64,000 nt of DNA from Winogradskyella eckloniae (lineage in GTDB: Bacteria > Bacteroidota > Bacteroidia > Flavobacteriales > Flavobacteriaceae). The stretch lies in assembly GCF_013249045.1 (NCBI RefSeq), contig NZ_JABRWP010000008.1, forward strand, positions 1 to 64,000, written 5' to 3'. Positions 36,383 to 44,607 of the stretch are shown piece after piece (position 1 is the stretch's first letter; each line of letters begins with the position of its first letter). A program made the translations under genes and the position numbers. The notes under the pieces were generated by a model. That model had not been told where the DNA came from and did not search any database. It worked only from the letters and a program-made list of their open reading frames with translations.

Positions 36383-36904
36383 TTAAGCTCTTTCTGCGTA
36401 AACAATATAATAACGAGGCGTAAACCTTCTAAGAATGGGTCTTAAGCCTATTTTGTTTACTGGGTTAGTCCATTTTTGGCTGTCCTTTATACGCCATCCT
36501 GTTTTTTCTAAGAGCCAATCGAGTTGCCAAGCTTCAAATTCATGGAAATGTCTGTCTCGCATATCCGTTTTACTCCTATAAGCAGCAGCAAACCATAATT
36601 TTAACGGTACACTAATAACTAATTTATCTGTTTTTATGGATTTTAATACTTCATATGGAGATAAGAGGTGTTCAAAAATCTCAAAAGCAGTGACCACTTG
36701 AGCCGAAGTGTTTTCGATTTCGGAACGATCTTCATCTAAATCAATTCCTGATGTGTTTTCTACCGAATAACCTTGGTTAAGCATTATTTCAGATAATGGG
36801 TTTTTTACGCCTAAATCTAATATCGTTTCTGAGGTGTCAATATGCTTTTGTAAAAACTGAAGCGTGAGTTTAAATCGTTTATTTGGATATGTTTTTTCGT
36901 ACAT
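36383..36904 (-). CDS. Class I SAM-dependent methyltransferase
   Basis: A 173-residue protein with a Rossmann-type start (TILDLGVKNPLSEIMLNQG, SGIDLDEDR) and the post-motif AFEIFEHLLSPYEVL, as in class I methyltransferases. The glycine motif I is degenerate (LDLGVKNP in place of DxGxGxG), so SAM binding is likely but not certain. The gene lies 24 bp before the glycosyltransferase and 30 bp after the KAS III gene on the same strand. Substrate unknown. Confidence 0.75.
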   Translation of the reverse strand: MYEKTYPNKRFKLTLQFLQKHIDTSETILDLGVKNPLSEIMLNQGYSVENTSGIDLDEDRSEIENTSAQVVTAFEIFEHLLSPYEVLKSIKTDKLVISVPLKLWFAAAYRSKTDMRDRHFHEFEAWQLDWLLEKTGWRIKDSQKWTNPVNKIGLRPILRRFTPRYYIVYAERA

Positions 36905-36934
36905 ATATACTATCTAGAAACGGAGTTGTCTCAA

Positions 36935-37993
36935 TTAATACTGATAAATAATTGCATTTATATTCATCCCAGCACCAACACTAGCAAATAGGATAATGTC
37001 GCCTTTATTGATTTCTTGATGATCTAATTGTCCTTTTAAAATTAAATCATACAATGTAGGTACAGTCGCTACACTAGAATTTCCTAATAAGTTAATAGAC
37101 ATTGGCATTATACCTTCTGGCATTTCCATATCATATAATTTATAGAAGCGTTCCACAATAGCTTCATCCATCTTTTCATTAGCTTGATGAATCAAAATCT
37201 TTTTAACGTCATTAATAGATTTTCCACTTTTTTCTAAACATGCTTTTAGGGCACTTGGTACATTAGAAAGTGCAAATTCATAGATCTTTCGACCGTACAT
37301 TTTTATATAACGACGTTTGTCTGTTATTTCTGCATTATTGGTTTCGCCAAAATATATATAATGTGCCTCATCTAAGGCAAATGTTGCTGTATCATGCGCT
37401 AAAATACCACCTGCTTCGTTATTTTCTTCAAGTATAACGGCACCAGCTCCATCACTATAGATCATTGAATCTCTATCGTGTTTATCTATAACTCTAGATA
37501 ACGTTTCCGAACCAATAATTAAACAACGTTTGGCAAGGCCAGAGGCTATGAATGCTTTGGCCTGAATAACACCTTCAATCCATCCAGGACAACCAAAAAG
37601 TAGGTCGTATGCCACACATTTTGGGTTTTTGATTTGTAATAAGTGTTTAACCCTAGAGGCAATACTAGGTACAGTGTCACTCTGTTCTGTATTGTATTGT
37701 ACGTCGCCATAATTATGAGCTACAATAATATAATCAATAGATTCTTTATCAATTTTGGCGTCTTCAATGGCTTTTTGAGAGGCAAAATATGCAATATCAG
37801 AATTTAATAGTTCTTTTTTAATATAACGACGTTCCTTAATCCCTGTAATGGCTTTAAACTTTTTTACAATTACTTCGTTCGGACTATTTATGGAGGAGCC
37901 GTCTGCATTTAAAAATTCATGCTCGTAAAAATCTTCATTTTTTTCAATTATGCTAGGTATATAACTTCCCGTTCCTGTAATTCTAATCGCCAT
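36935..37993 (-). CDS. 3-oxoacyl-ACP synthase III family protein (FabH-like)
   Basis: Thiolase-fold condensing enzyme. The active Cys is at about residue 135 in LLFGCPGWIEG, the His is in ILIHQANEKMDEA and the Asn in NLLGNSSVATVPTL, so the Cys-His-Asn triad is intact. At 352 residues it is longer than FabH (about 320), with an insertion before the Cys (KHLLQIKNPKC). It may use a longer or different acyl primer than acetyl-CoA. First gene of a three-gene minus-strand unit. Whether it is the housekeeping FabH or a special-lipid enzyme cannot be settled here. Confidence 0.85.
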   Translation of the reverse strand: MAIRITGTGSYIPSIIEKNEDFYEHEFLNADGSSINSPNEVIVKKFKAITGIKERRYIKKELLNSDIAYFASQKAIEDAKIDKESIDYIIVAHNYGDVQYNTEQSDTVPSIASRVKHLLQIKNPKCVAYDLLFGCPGWIEGVIQAKAFIASGLAKRCLIIGSETLSRVIDKHDRDSMIYSDGAGAVILEENNEAGGILAHDTATFALDEAHYIYFGETNNAEITDKRRYIKMYGRKIYEFALSNVPSALKACLEKSGKSINDVKKILIHQANEKMDEAIVERFYKLYDMEMPEGIMPMSINLLGNSSVATVPTLYDLILKGQLDHQEINKGDIILFASVGAGMNINAIIYQY

Positions 37994-38068
37994 TCTTTTC
38001 TATTTTCAGTCTTACGAAGTTAATTAATATTAAAGGCTTATCTTTTATTTTAAGATTTAAAGCTTTAA

Positions 38069-38111
38069 TTTTTAAGAATATCGTATTTATTTTAATTAAT
38101 ATTCTTAAAAA
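38069..38111. repeat. AT-rich perfect inverted repeat downstream of gcvP
   Basis: TTTTTAAGAATAT (38069-38081) and ATATTCTTAAAAA (38099-38111) are exact 13-base complements with a 17-base spacer. It lies in the 164-bp gap between gcvP and the KAS III gene. There is no T run after it on either strand, so it is a weak terminator at best. The rest of the gap shows nothing clear. Confidence 0.55.
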
Positions 38112-38157
38112 CACAAAAAAATTATGTTTTTATGATGTTAAGATGTGCTCATTAGAC

Positions 38158-41001
38158 CTACATGTAGTCCTCAATTGGTGTGCAGCTGCAGATGAGGTTT
38201 CTGTCTCCAAAAGCATCATCTACACGTCTCACGCTTGGCCAAAATTTATTAGCTCTAACAAACTCTAAAGGAAAAGCTGCCGCTTCTCTTGAGTATGGCA
38301 ATAGCCAGTTGTCTGAGGTTAGCATATCTAATGTGTGAGGTGCATTTTTTAGCATATTATTAGAATCATCTTTTGTGGCCAAATCGATTTCTTTTCTGAT
38401 GGAAATCATGGCATCGCAAAAACGATCCATTTCTGCTTTACTTTCACTCTCTGTAGGTTCTATCATCATGGTTCCTGCAACAGGAAATGATACTGTTGGA
38501 GCATGGAACCCATAATCCATTAAACGTTTTGCAATGTCTGTGACTTCAATGCCATTGGCTTTAAAATCACGACAATCAATAATCATTTCGTGTGCAGCTC
38601 TACCTTGCTCTCCAGAGTATAATGTAGGGTAAGAACCTTCTAAACGTTCTTTGATATAGTTGGCATTAAGTATTGCAATTTCTGTCGCTTTTTTAAGGCC
38701 TTTATAGCCCAACATTTTTATATAGCCATAAGAAATTAAACAGACTAAGGACGATCCAAAAGGCGCTCCAGAGATAGCTGAAATGGCCTGATGTCCTCCT
38801 GTTTTAACGATTGGGTTTCCTGGTAAAAAAGGTACCAGTTGTTCTGCGACACATATTGGGCCAACTCCAGGTCCACCACCACCATGTGGTATGGCAAAGG
38901 TTTTATGTAAATTTAAGTGACAAACATCTGCACCAATATTTCCTGGGTTAGTTAAGCCTACTTGTGCATTCATGTTAGCGCCATCCATATATACTTGGCC
39001 TCCATTATCATGAATTATTTGTGTGATTTCTTTAATAGCTGACTCATATACACCATGTGTAGATGGGTAAGTTACCATTAATGCAGAAAGATTGTCTTTA
39101 TGCAATTCTGCTTTTTCTTTTAAATCTTCAACATCTATATTGCCATTTTCAGAGGCTTTAGTTACAACAACCTTCATGCCAGCCATTACAGCACTAGCAG
39201 GATTTGTACCATGTGCAGATGACGGAATTAAACAGATGTTTCTATGATGATCGCCACGAGATTCGTGATATGCTTTAATAACCATTAGACCAGCAAATTC
39301 TCCTTGAGCTCCAGAATTTGGTTGTAGAGACGTTGCGGCAAACCCAGTAATTTCGGAAAGATAGTTTTCTAGTTCTTTTAGCATGAGTTTATAACCAATA
39401 GGTTGGTCTGCAGGTACAAATGGATGCATATTACCCCAACTGCTCCAACTTAATGGTAGCATTTCTGAAGCTGCATTTAATTTCATGGTACAAGAACCTA
39501 AGGAAATCATGGAGTGGTTTAATGCTAAATCTTTACGCTCTAAACGTTTCACGTAGCGCATTAACTCGGTTTCAGAATGGTAGGTATTAAAAACTTCAAA
39601 AGTTAAAAATTCTGATTGACGTTTTAAATGATCAGGAATGGTTTTGTCCGTAGAAAGCGATTCAATTTTATCTGTAGTGTTACCTGTTACCGTTTCAAAG
39701 ATGGTAATGATTTCATTTAAGTCTGAAATGGTTGTGGTTTCGTTTAATGAAATTGTAACGGTATTTGTGTCTGGATAATGAAAATTGACTTCGCGTTTTT
39801 CTGCTTCGTATTTAACTTTTACCGCATCTGCTTTTATTTGAAGAGTATCAAAATAATGAGTGTTTACTTGTTCTAAACCTAACTGTTCTAAAGCATTGTC
39901 TAGCGTAGCGGTTGAATTTTTAACTTTATCTGCTATAAATGTTAATCCTTTAGGACCGTGATATACGGCATACATTCCTGCCATCACTGCTAATAATACC
40001 TGTGCTGTACAAATATTAGATGTGGCTTTATCTCTTTTAATGTGTTGCTCACGTGTTTGTAAAGCCATACGTAAAGCTCTGTTGCCATTGGCATCTTTTG
40101 TGACACCAATAATTCTGCCAGGCACATCACGTTTATAAGCTTCTTTCGTTGCGAAATAAGCAGCATGTGGTCCGCCATATCCCATTGGAATTCCGAAACG
40201 TTGTGTGGTTCCGACTACGACATCTGCACCAAATTTACCAGGTGCTTCAAGTTTTACTAAACTTAATATGTCAGCTGCAACTGCTACTTTTATGTTCTCA
40301 GCATTTGCCTTTTCAATAAATCCTTTAATGTCCGTAATCTGACCATTTTTTCCAGGATATTGTAGGAGTGCTCCAAAATATTCGCCAGACAAATTATAGT
40401 CTGCTTCATTACCTATGACGAGTTCTACACCAATTGGGTTTGCTCTTGTTTCTAATAGAGAAATAGTTTGAGGTAATACTAAATCTGAAACAAAGAATTT
40501 ATTAATGTTGGCTTTCTTTTGGCTACGGTCTCTAACAGCAAATAATAACGACATAGCTTCTGCTGCTGCAGTACTTTCATCTAAGAGTGATGCATTGGCT
40601 ATTTCCATACCTGTTAAATCTATAACCATAGTTTGAAAATTTAACAATGCCTCTAGTCGTCCTTGTGCAATTTCTGCTTGGTATGGTGTGTAAGCCGTGT
40701 ACCAACCCGGATTTTCTAAGATATTTCGCTGTATTACGGCTGGTAAATTTGTTGGGTGATAACCTAAGCCGATATAAGATTTATAAACTTTGTTAAGTTG
40801 TGATAATTTATAGATATGACTTAAATATTCTTGTTCGCTCATTGCGGCATCTAGATTAAGATCCTTTTCTAAACGAATGTTATCTGGAATAGTTTCTGTA
40901 ATTAGTTGGTCAATATTTTTAACACCAATTGAAGTTAACATTGCTTGTTGTTCATCCGCATTGGGTCCTATATGTCTAAGTGCAAAAGAAGTCGTATCCA
41001 T
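38158..41001 (-). CDS. gcvP: Glycine dehydrogenase (decarboxylating), P-protein
   Basis: PLP enzyme of the glycine cleavage system that decarboxylates glycine and passes the aminomethyl group to lipoyl GcvH. This is the long single-chain form (947 residues). The N-terminal half has [22 protein letters not shown] and [17 protein letters not shown]; the C-terminal half carries the PLP lysine at about residue 700 in [17 protein letters not shown]. Single gene with its own -7 box; gcvT and gcvH are not in the window. Confidence 0.96.
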   Translation of the reverse strand: MDTTSFALRHIGPNADEQQAMLTSIGVKNIDQLITETIPDNIRLEKDLNLDAAMSEQEYLSHIYKLSQLNKVYKSYIGLGYHPTNLPAVIQRNILENPGWYTAYTPYQAEIAQGRLEALLNFQTMVIDLTGMEIANASLLDESTAAAEAMSLLFAVRDRSQKKANINKFFVSDLVLPQTISLLETRANPIGVELVIGNEADYNLSGEYFGALLQYPGKNGQITDIKGFIEKANAENIKVAVAADILSLVKLEAPGKFGADVVVGTTQRFGIPMGYGGPHAAYFATKEAYKRDVPGRIIGVTKDANGNRALRMALQTREQHIKRDKATSNICTAQVLLAVMAGMYAVYHGPKGLTFIADKVKNSTATLDNALEQLGLEQVNTHYFDTLQIKADAVKVKYEAEKREVNFHYPDTNTVTISLNETTTISDLNEIITIFETVTGNTTDKIESLSTDKTIPDHLKRQSEFLTFEVFNTYHSETELMRYVKRLERKDLALNHSMISLGSCTMKLNAASEMLPLSWSSWGNMHPFVPADQPIGYKLMLKELENYLSEITGFAATSLQPNSGAQGEFAGLMVIKAYHESRGDHHRNICLIPSSAHGTNPASAVMAGMKVVVTKASENGNIDVEDLKEKAELHKDNLSALMVTYPSTHGVYESAIKEITQIIHDNGGQVYMDGANMNAQVGLTNPGNIGADVCHLNLHKTFAIPHGGGGPGVGPICVAEQLVPFLPGNPIVKTGGHQAISAISGAPFGSSLVCLISYGYIKMLGYKGLKKATEIAILNANYIKERLEGSYPTLYSGEQGRAAHEMIIDCRDFKANGIEVTDIAKRLMDYGFHAPTVSFPVAGTMMIEPTESESKAEMDRFCDAMISIRKEIDLATKDDSNNMLKNAPHTLDMLTSDNWLLPYSREAAAFPLEFVRANKFWPSVRRVDDAFGDRNLICSCTPIEDYM

Positions 41002-41027
41002 TATAAATATTAAATGATTTTGTTTTG

Positions 41028-41035
41028 CAAAAATA
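41028..41035 (-). promoter_or_regulatory. -7 promoter box before gcvP
   Basis: On the minus strand TATTTTTG lies 26 bp before the gcvP ATG. No good -33 TTG is seen. Confidence 0.4.
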
Positions 41036-41109
41036 CAGTTTTACCCAAGTAATTTTGTTAATGCTAATTAAAGTTTTTAACCGAAAGCTGAGGTTATTAA
41101 CACAATCCT

Positions 41110-41117
41110 TATTTTTG
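41110..41117 (+). promoter_or_regulatory. -7 box immediately before a start codon (leaderless transcript predicted)
   Basis: TATTTTTG ends only 4 bp before the ATG at 41122. With transcription beginning about 4-7 bp after such a box, the mRNA would start at or within a few bases of the start codon. Confidence 0.45.
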
Positions 41118-41121
41118 TGTC

Positions 41122-41958
41122 ATGCAGGCGCTAAAACAGGTTATTAATTTTTACTTAAACAGTAGCATACACGTTGCTTTAGCTGCTTCTGCATTGGTTT
41201 GGGTTACAGGTCTTGAATTTAACTTAGACTGGGATTTCAATCTTTTTGGATTTGTGTTTTTTGCAACGATCTCTGGGTATAATTTTGTGAAATTCTTTGG
41301 CGTTGCAAAGTTTCATCATCGCAGTTTAGCACGTTGGCTAAGAGTCATACAAATGTTCTCTTTACTCGCTTTTTTAGCCATGTGTTTTTTTGTTATAAGC
41401 CTTAAATTTGAAGCCTTAATTCTTACAGGTATTTTAGGCGTTATTACTTTTTTTTATGCGATTCCCGTAATGGTACCAAAACATTATTTTTTTGATGATC
41501 ACAAAAATTTAAGACAAATAGGAGGTTTAAAGGTGTATCTTATTGCCTTAATTTGGACAGTAGTAACCGTTTTTTTGCCGTTAGTCAATGAAGAGGTTCC
41601 TATAGGTTTTGATGCAATGATTACAGGATTTCAACGGTTTTGTTTTGTACTGGTATTAATGTTACCGTTTGAAATAAGAGATTTGAATTATGATAGTATA
41701 AAGCTGGCAACAATTCCTCAAAAAATAGGCATAAAAAACACCAAAATTATAGGCGTTTTACTTTTGATGCTTTTTGTATTACTAAATTATTTTAAGGATA
41801 CGTTATCTATTAAGGTTATTATTTCTACTGTTAGTATTTCAGTTTTAACTGGTGTGTTTTTATTAGTTTCAAAAAAAGATCAGTCTAAATACCACAGTGC
41901 CTTTTGGGTAGAAAGTTTACCAATTGTGTGGTGGTTAATTTTTATTTTGCTCGGCTAA
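41122..41958 (+). CDS. UbiA-like polytopic membrane protein (degenerate)
   Basis: This 278-residue protein has about eight hydrophobic helices. The C-terminal half has PFEIRDLNYDSIKLATIPQ, like the second aspartate motif of UbiA prenyltransferases (DxRDxxxD with the following TxP). The first motif NDxxDxxxD is absent from its expected place, where YNFVKFFGV stands. It may therefore bind prenyl diphosphate poorly, or not be a transferase at all. Its 3' end overlaps the small convergent gene by 24 bp. It is transcribed alone. Confidence 0.7.
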   Translation: MQALKQVINFYLNSSIHVALAASALVWVTGLEFNLDWDFNLFGFVFFATISGYNFVKFFGVAKFHHRSLARWLRVIQMFSLLAFLAMCFFVISLKFEALILTGILGVITFFYAIPVMVPKHYFFDDHKNLRQIGGLKVYLIALIWTVVTVFLPLVNEEVPIGFDAMITGFQRFCFVLVLMLPFEIRDLNYDSIKLATIPQKIGIKNTKIIGVLLLMLFVLLNYFKDTLSIKVIISTVSISVLTGVFLLVSKKDQSKYHSAFWVESLPIVWWLIFILLG

Positions 41959-42198
41959 GGCTTCGTTAAATTGCTTTTCAATTTTACTGCGTTCTTCCGA
42001 TTGTAAACATTTAACATTAGATTTTTTTATGTTTTCTGTCAACGTTTTATTCTTTTTAAAATAGCTCTTTGTAATGTGGCAATATAAAAGACGTATATTA
42101 AGTTTGAAGCGCTCCCAATCCGTTGCTTCTCCATATTCGGCTTTATCGCAAATATGCTTGGCTTCATCACAGTTAATAAATAACAAACTTTTCTTCAT
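41935..42198 (-). CDS. Small putative zinc-finger-type anti-sigma factor
   Basis: An 87-residue protein starting 30 bp after the ECF sigma gene on the same strand. The N-terminus has CDEAKHICDKAEYGEATDWE, then LNIRLLYCHITKSYFKK, so Cys/His residues are spaced roughly as in a zinc-finger anti-sigma domain (HxxxC...C). No membrane helix is present. Its position and size suggest a cytoplasmic partner of the sigma factor; this is inference. Similar small proteins are sometimes mislabelled as glycine dehydrogenase because of the nearby gcvP. Its end overlaps the convergent UbiA-like gene. Confidence 0.6.
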   Translation of the reverse strand: MKKSLLFINCDEAKHICDKAEYGEATDWERFKLNIRLLYCHITKSYFKKNKTLTENIKKSNVKCLQSEERSKIEKQFNEALAEQNKN

Positions 42199-42228
42199 TT
42201 TTAATATTAAATTAAGGTAATTTTTGGT

Positions 42229-42786
42229 CTAATTAAACCAACTGTTGTCCATACAATCTGCTAATGCCGTTCTAGCTCTATGAATGATTACCCAAAGATT
42301 AGACGCAGTAATATTTAATTCATTACAAATAGTTTCTGTATCATAATTTAAAATAGTCTTCTTTTTAAAAACATCAGCTTGTTTTACTGGGAGTTTTTCT
42401 AAGCAGTCGTATATGGCATCTCCTAATTCAGTGTTCTCTAAAGTGTCTTCTGCAGTTTTGTCAAAGGGATCTGAAACACGTTCTTCTAGCCAGTCACCTT
42501 CTGCTTCATCACTGTTTATGTATCCCATTCTAACTTCGGCCTTTCCTTTGTTAGAATTAATTTTGCGATAATAATCAATAATTTTTCGTTTTAAAATAGA
42601 AATCAACCAAGTGCGTTCGCTGGCTTCTCCTTTAAAATTCTTCATTGATTTAAGTCCTGCTAAAAAGGTTTCAGAAATTAAATCTTGGGCAATTTCTCGA
42701 TCATTGACACGCGTAATCGTATAATTAAATAAGTAATCGGAATATAATTTCACCCAATTGTTTGGGTCTATGTTGTGCTTAGGCAT
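42229..42786 (-). CDS. ECF-type RNA polymerase sigma factor
   Basis: Sigma-70 family, group 4, 185 residues. Region 2 is WVKLYSDYLFNYTITRVNDREIAQDLISE (in part) with QDLISETFLAGLKSM, then RTWLISILKRKIIDYYRK. Region 4 is LPVKQADVFKKKTILNYDTETICNELNITASNLWVIIHRARTAL in its helix-turn-helix parts (ADVFKKK, ICNELNITASNLWV). A 60-residue acidic linker lies between. It is followed by a small Cys/His protein, probably its anti-sigma factor. Target genes unknown. Confidence 0.92.
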   Translation of the reverse strand: MPKHNIDPNNWVKLYSDYLFNYTITRVNDREIAQDLISETFLAGLKSMKNFKGEASERTWLISILKRKIIDYYRKINSNKGKAEVRMGYINSDEAEGDWLEERVSDPFDKTAEDTLENTELGDAIYDCLEKLPVKQADVFKKKTILNYDTETICNELNITASNLWVIIHRARTALADCMDNSWFN

Positions 42787-42894
42787 TTTTCTTTTTCATT
42801 GCTTTGTCAAAAATAAGTTAAAAAAATGATATTTTAAGGGCGTTTTTTTAGCCAATGGTGTGATTGAATAGTTTTTTTAGTGTTGTACTTAATT

Positions 42895-43629
42895 TTAGGC
42901 AAAAATATTGGGATTACGATTGGGTTGCAACTGCCCTTGTTCTACAGAAACAAATGAGCCATCAACGACACATGTTTTTATATATTTTGCATTTTTAAAT
43001 ACTTTAGGTAGCATAGAAATGATGTTGTTATTATTATGTATGGTGAAGGCCTGAACGATTTTCCATGGTCTATGCTGTATTTTGTATTGCATAGTTTTTG
43101 TTTTATGCTGTTTTACAAAAGCGATATAGCGATCCACAATAAATTTATCGAATGATTTTTCTGTTAAAGCAGTCGTTTTATGTGATACATCTGCTGCAAT
43201 TTGCATTGATTTATATGAATATTTTAACGTTCGATGCGCCTTGTGTTTGGTGGTCCTAACTTTAATGTTTTTATAAAAATAAGGTTCGTTATAGCATAAG
43301 TTTGCTGTTAAAGCTATTAACGGTTTAGGTGCGAACTCTCGAATAAAAACGACACCTTTAGTACCATCAACGGTAGACTTAGCGTAAAACCGAAAGTTGA
43401 TTTGTCCAAAATGTTGATGAAAAGGAATCTTTACCCCAAAAAAATTCACTTTAGAAAACGTAAATGCGACCATGCTCATTAGAGCTTTACCATTATATAA
43501 ATCGAGTTCTGTATTGTTAGGCAAATAAGATTCTAAAATTTCTTTGTCTACTTCAAACGTTGAAATAATTAAGTCTTCCCAATGTCCTGTCATGAAGATG
43601 TTGTTGCTATGATAGCTTTTAGATGTCAT
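42895..43629 (-). CDS. YqjF/DUF2071 family protein
   Basis: A 244-residue soluble protein of the uncharacterised DUF2071 (YqjF) family: GHWEDLIISTFEVDKEILESYLP near the start, LMSMVAFTFSKVNFFGVKIP, FGQINFRFYAK and VVFIREFAPKPLIALTANLCYNEPY (in part) are the usual landmarks. Acetoacetate-decarboxylase-like fold is suspected for such proteins; function unknown. It overlaps the membrane-protein gene upstream by 11 bp and is under the same predicted operator. Confidence 0.8.
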   Translation of the reverse strand: MTSKSYHSNNIFMTGHWEDLIISTFEVDKEILESYLPNNTELDLYNGKALMSMVAFTFSKVNFFGVKIPFHQHFGQINFRFYAKSTVDGTKGVVFIREFAPKPLIALTANLCYNEPYFYKNIKVRTTKHKAHRTLKYSYKSMQIAADVSHKTTALTEKSFDKFIVDRYIAFVKQHKTKTMQYKIQHRPWKIVQAFTIHNNNNIISMLPKVFKNAKYIKTCVVDGSFVSVEQGQLQPNRNPNIFA

Positions 43630-43954
43630 GATAAACGTTTTTTACATTATTTAATAGCCAGACAAAATATATGGCGATAGACATTGGTATGATGGTAATG
43701 CCTATCCACCGGAAGTCGTTAAGATCTATTTCAAGGAGCCAACCAATGCCGTAAAGGATAACAATTAGCCAATAGGTTAGGAGTTGTTTTTTATTGTCGT
43801 TTTTTAATTGTTTCCAATAACAAGTTATGCTCAATGCGCTCAATAATTGGATAGCTCCTAAGACCACTTGGGCATATAACCCTAGAATTAATGTTAAGTA
43901 GAGGATTAAGGTAATAATTAAAACGATTTTGTTTAGTTGGTATAAAGTTTTCAT
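43619..43954 (-). CDS. Small four-helix membrane protein of unknown function
   Basis: A 111-residue protein, mostly hydrophobic, with about four membrane helices (IVLIITLILYLTLILGLYA at the N-terminus, then two central ones, and ITIIPMSIAIYFVWLLNNV near the end). No known domain is recognised. Its stop overlaps the DUF2071 start, so both are translated from one mRNA. A palindromic operator lies 16 bp upstream. Confidence 0.7.
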   Translation of the reverse strand: MKTLYQLNKIVLIITLILYLTLILGLYAQVVLGAIQLLSALSITCYWKQLKNDNKKQLLTYWLIVILYGIGWLLEIDLNDFRWIGITIIPMSIAIYFVWLLNNVKNVYHDI

Positions 43955-43969
43955 AATTTTATTACTATT

Positions 43970-43994
43970 AAACTTTCAGAAAATATTGAAAGTT
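43970..43994 (-). promoter_or_regulatory. Predicted GbsR/MarR operator over the DUF2071 operon promoter
   Basis: AAACTTTCA-GAAAATAT-TGAAAGTT, an 8-bp-spaced inverted repeat, lies between the regulator gene and the membrane-protein gene. On the minus strand a promoter TTG-N19-TAACTTTC can be drawn whose -7 part lies in the distal arm, so binding would block it. The same repeat, with the same spacing, precedes the regulator itself. Confidence 0.7.
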
Positions 43995-44008
43995 ATATTT
44001 AAATTTTT

Positions 44009-44512
44009 TTATTTCAATAATTTAATAATTGATTTAGTTAACCAATTTTGTTTTTGAGTGACCAATTTATTTAACATAGCGTCAGCATTTATGGTTAAAT
44101 CATGTAGTGCTTTTGTTTGTTTGATGAGCTCTTTTGTTTTATCTGTTCCATCATCTTTAATAGACGATACATCATCTAGAACTTTTAAAACAGGCTGAAT
44201 TTCTCTTCGGCTTCTTTCTTTTGCAATTATTCGTGTTAATTCTTGTACATCTTTTTCGGTTGTAAAAAACTCTTTGCGTTCTCCAGAAACTAAAACTTTG
44301 GTTACAATGCCCCAATCCATGAGCTGTCTTAAATTCATGCTGGTATTGCCACGAGAAATTTTAAGATCTTCCATAATGTCTTCCATAGACAACGGTTTTG
44401 TAGAAATAAATAACAATGCTTGAATCTGTGCCATAGCTTTATTAATGCCCCAAAGCGAGCCTAAACTTCCCCATGTACTTATAAATTTATCCTTAGCTTC
44501 TAAATATTCCAT
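44009..44512 (-). CDS. GbsR/MarR-family transcriptional regulator
   Basis: Winged helix-turn-helix regulator of 167 residues. It has the GbsR-type opening FISTWGSLGSLWGINKAMAQ, a helix-turn-helix in LSMEDIMEDLKISRGNTSMNLRQL and a wing in WGIVTKVLVSGERKEFF. The C-terminal helices probably form the dimer or effector part. The start is ATG 44512 (MEYLEAKD); TTG 44518 would overlap the -7 box TATATTTG (44523-44516). Two matching operators, before its own gene and before the DUF2071 operon, suggest it represses both. Effector unknown. Confidence 0.9.
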   Translation of the reverse strand: MEYLEAKDKFISTWGSLGSLWGINKAMAQIQALLFISTKPLSMEDIMEDLKISRGNTSMNLRQLMDWGIVTKVLVSGERKEFFTTEKDVQELTRIIAKERSRREIQPVLKVLDDVSSIKDDGTDKTKELIKQTKALHDLTINADAMLNKLVTQKQNWLTKSIIKLLK

Positions 44513-44534
44513 ACGCAAATATACAATAATTTTT

Positions 44535-44560
44535 AAACTTTCAGTAATTATTGAAAGTTT
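44535..44560 (-). promoter_or_regulatory. Predicted autoregulatory operator of the GbsR/MarR gene
   Basis: AAACTTTCA (44535-44543), 8-bp spacer, TGAAAGTTT (44552-44560): perfect 9-bp arms. On the minus strand it covers the -33 region of the promoter whose -7 box is TATATTTG at 44523-44516. The ATG at 44512 follows so closely that the mRNA is probably leaderless. Confidence 0.7.
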
Positions 44561-44569
44561 GTTTTATAT

Positions 44570-44599
44570 AAAAAGAGAGTTTAAGGTCTCTCTCTTTTT
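44570..44599 (-). terminator. Intrinsic terminator after the M3 peptidase
   Basis: On the minus strand the 10-bp arms AAAAAGAGAG and CTCTCTTTTT end in T's, just past the M3 peptidase stop at 44608. It also works as a roughly symmetric bidirectional hairpin. Confidence 0.8.
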
Positions 44600-44607
44600 A
44601 TGTTCTT

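Noticed and set aside
38069..38111. Inverted repeat as gcvP terminator
   Set aside because: The stem is entirely AT apart from one G-C pair, the loop is 17 bases and no T run follows; kept only as a repeat.
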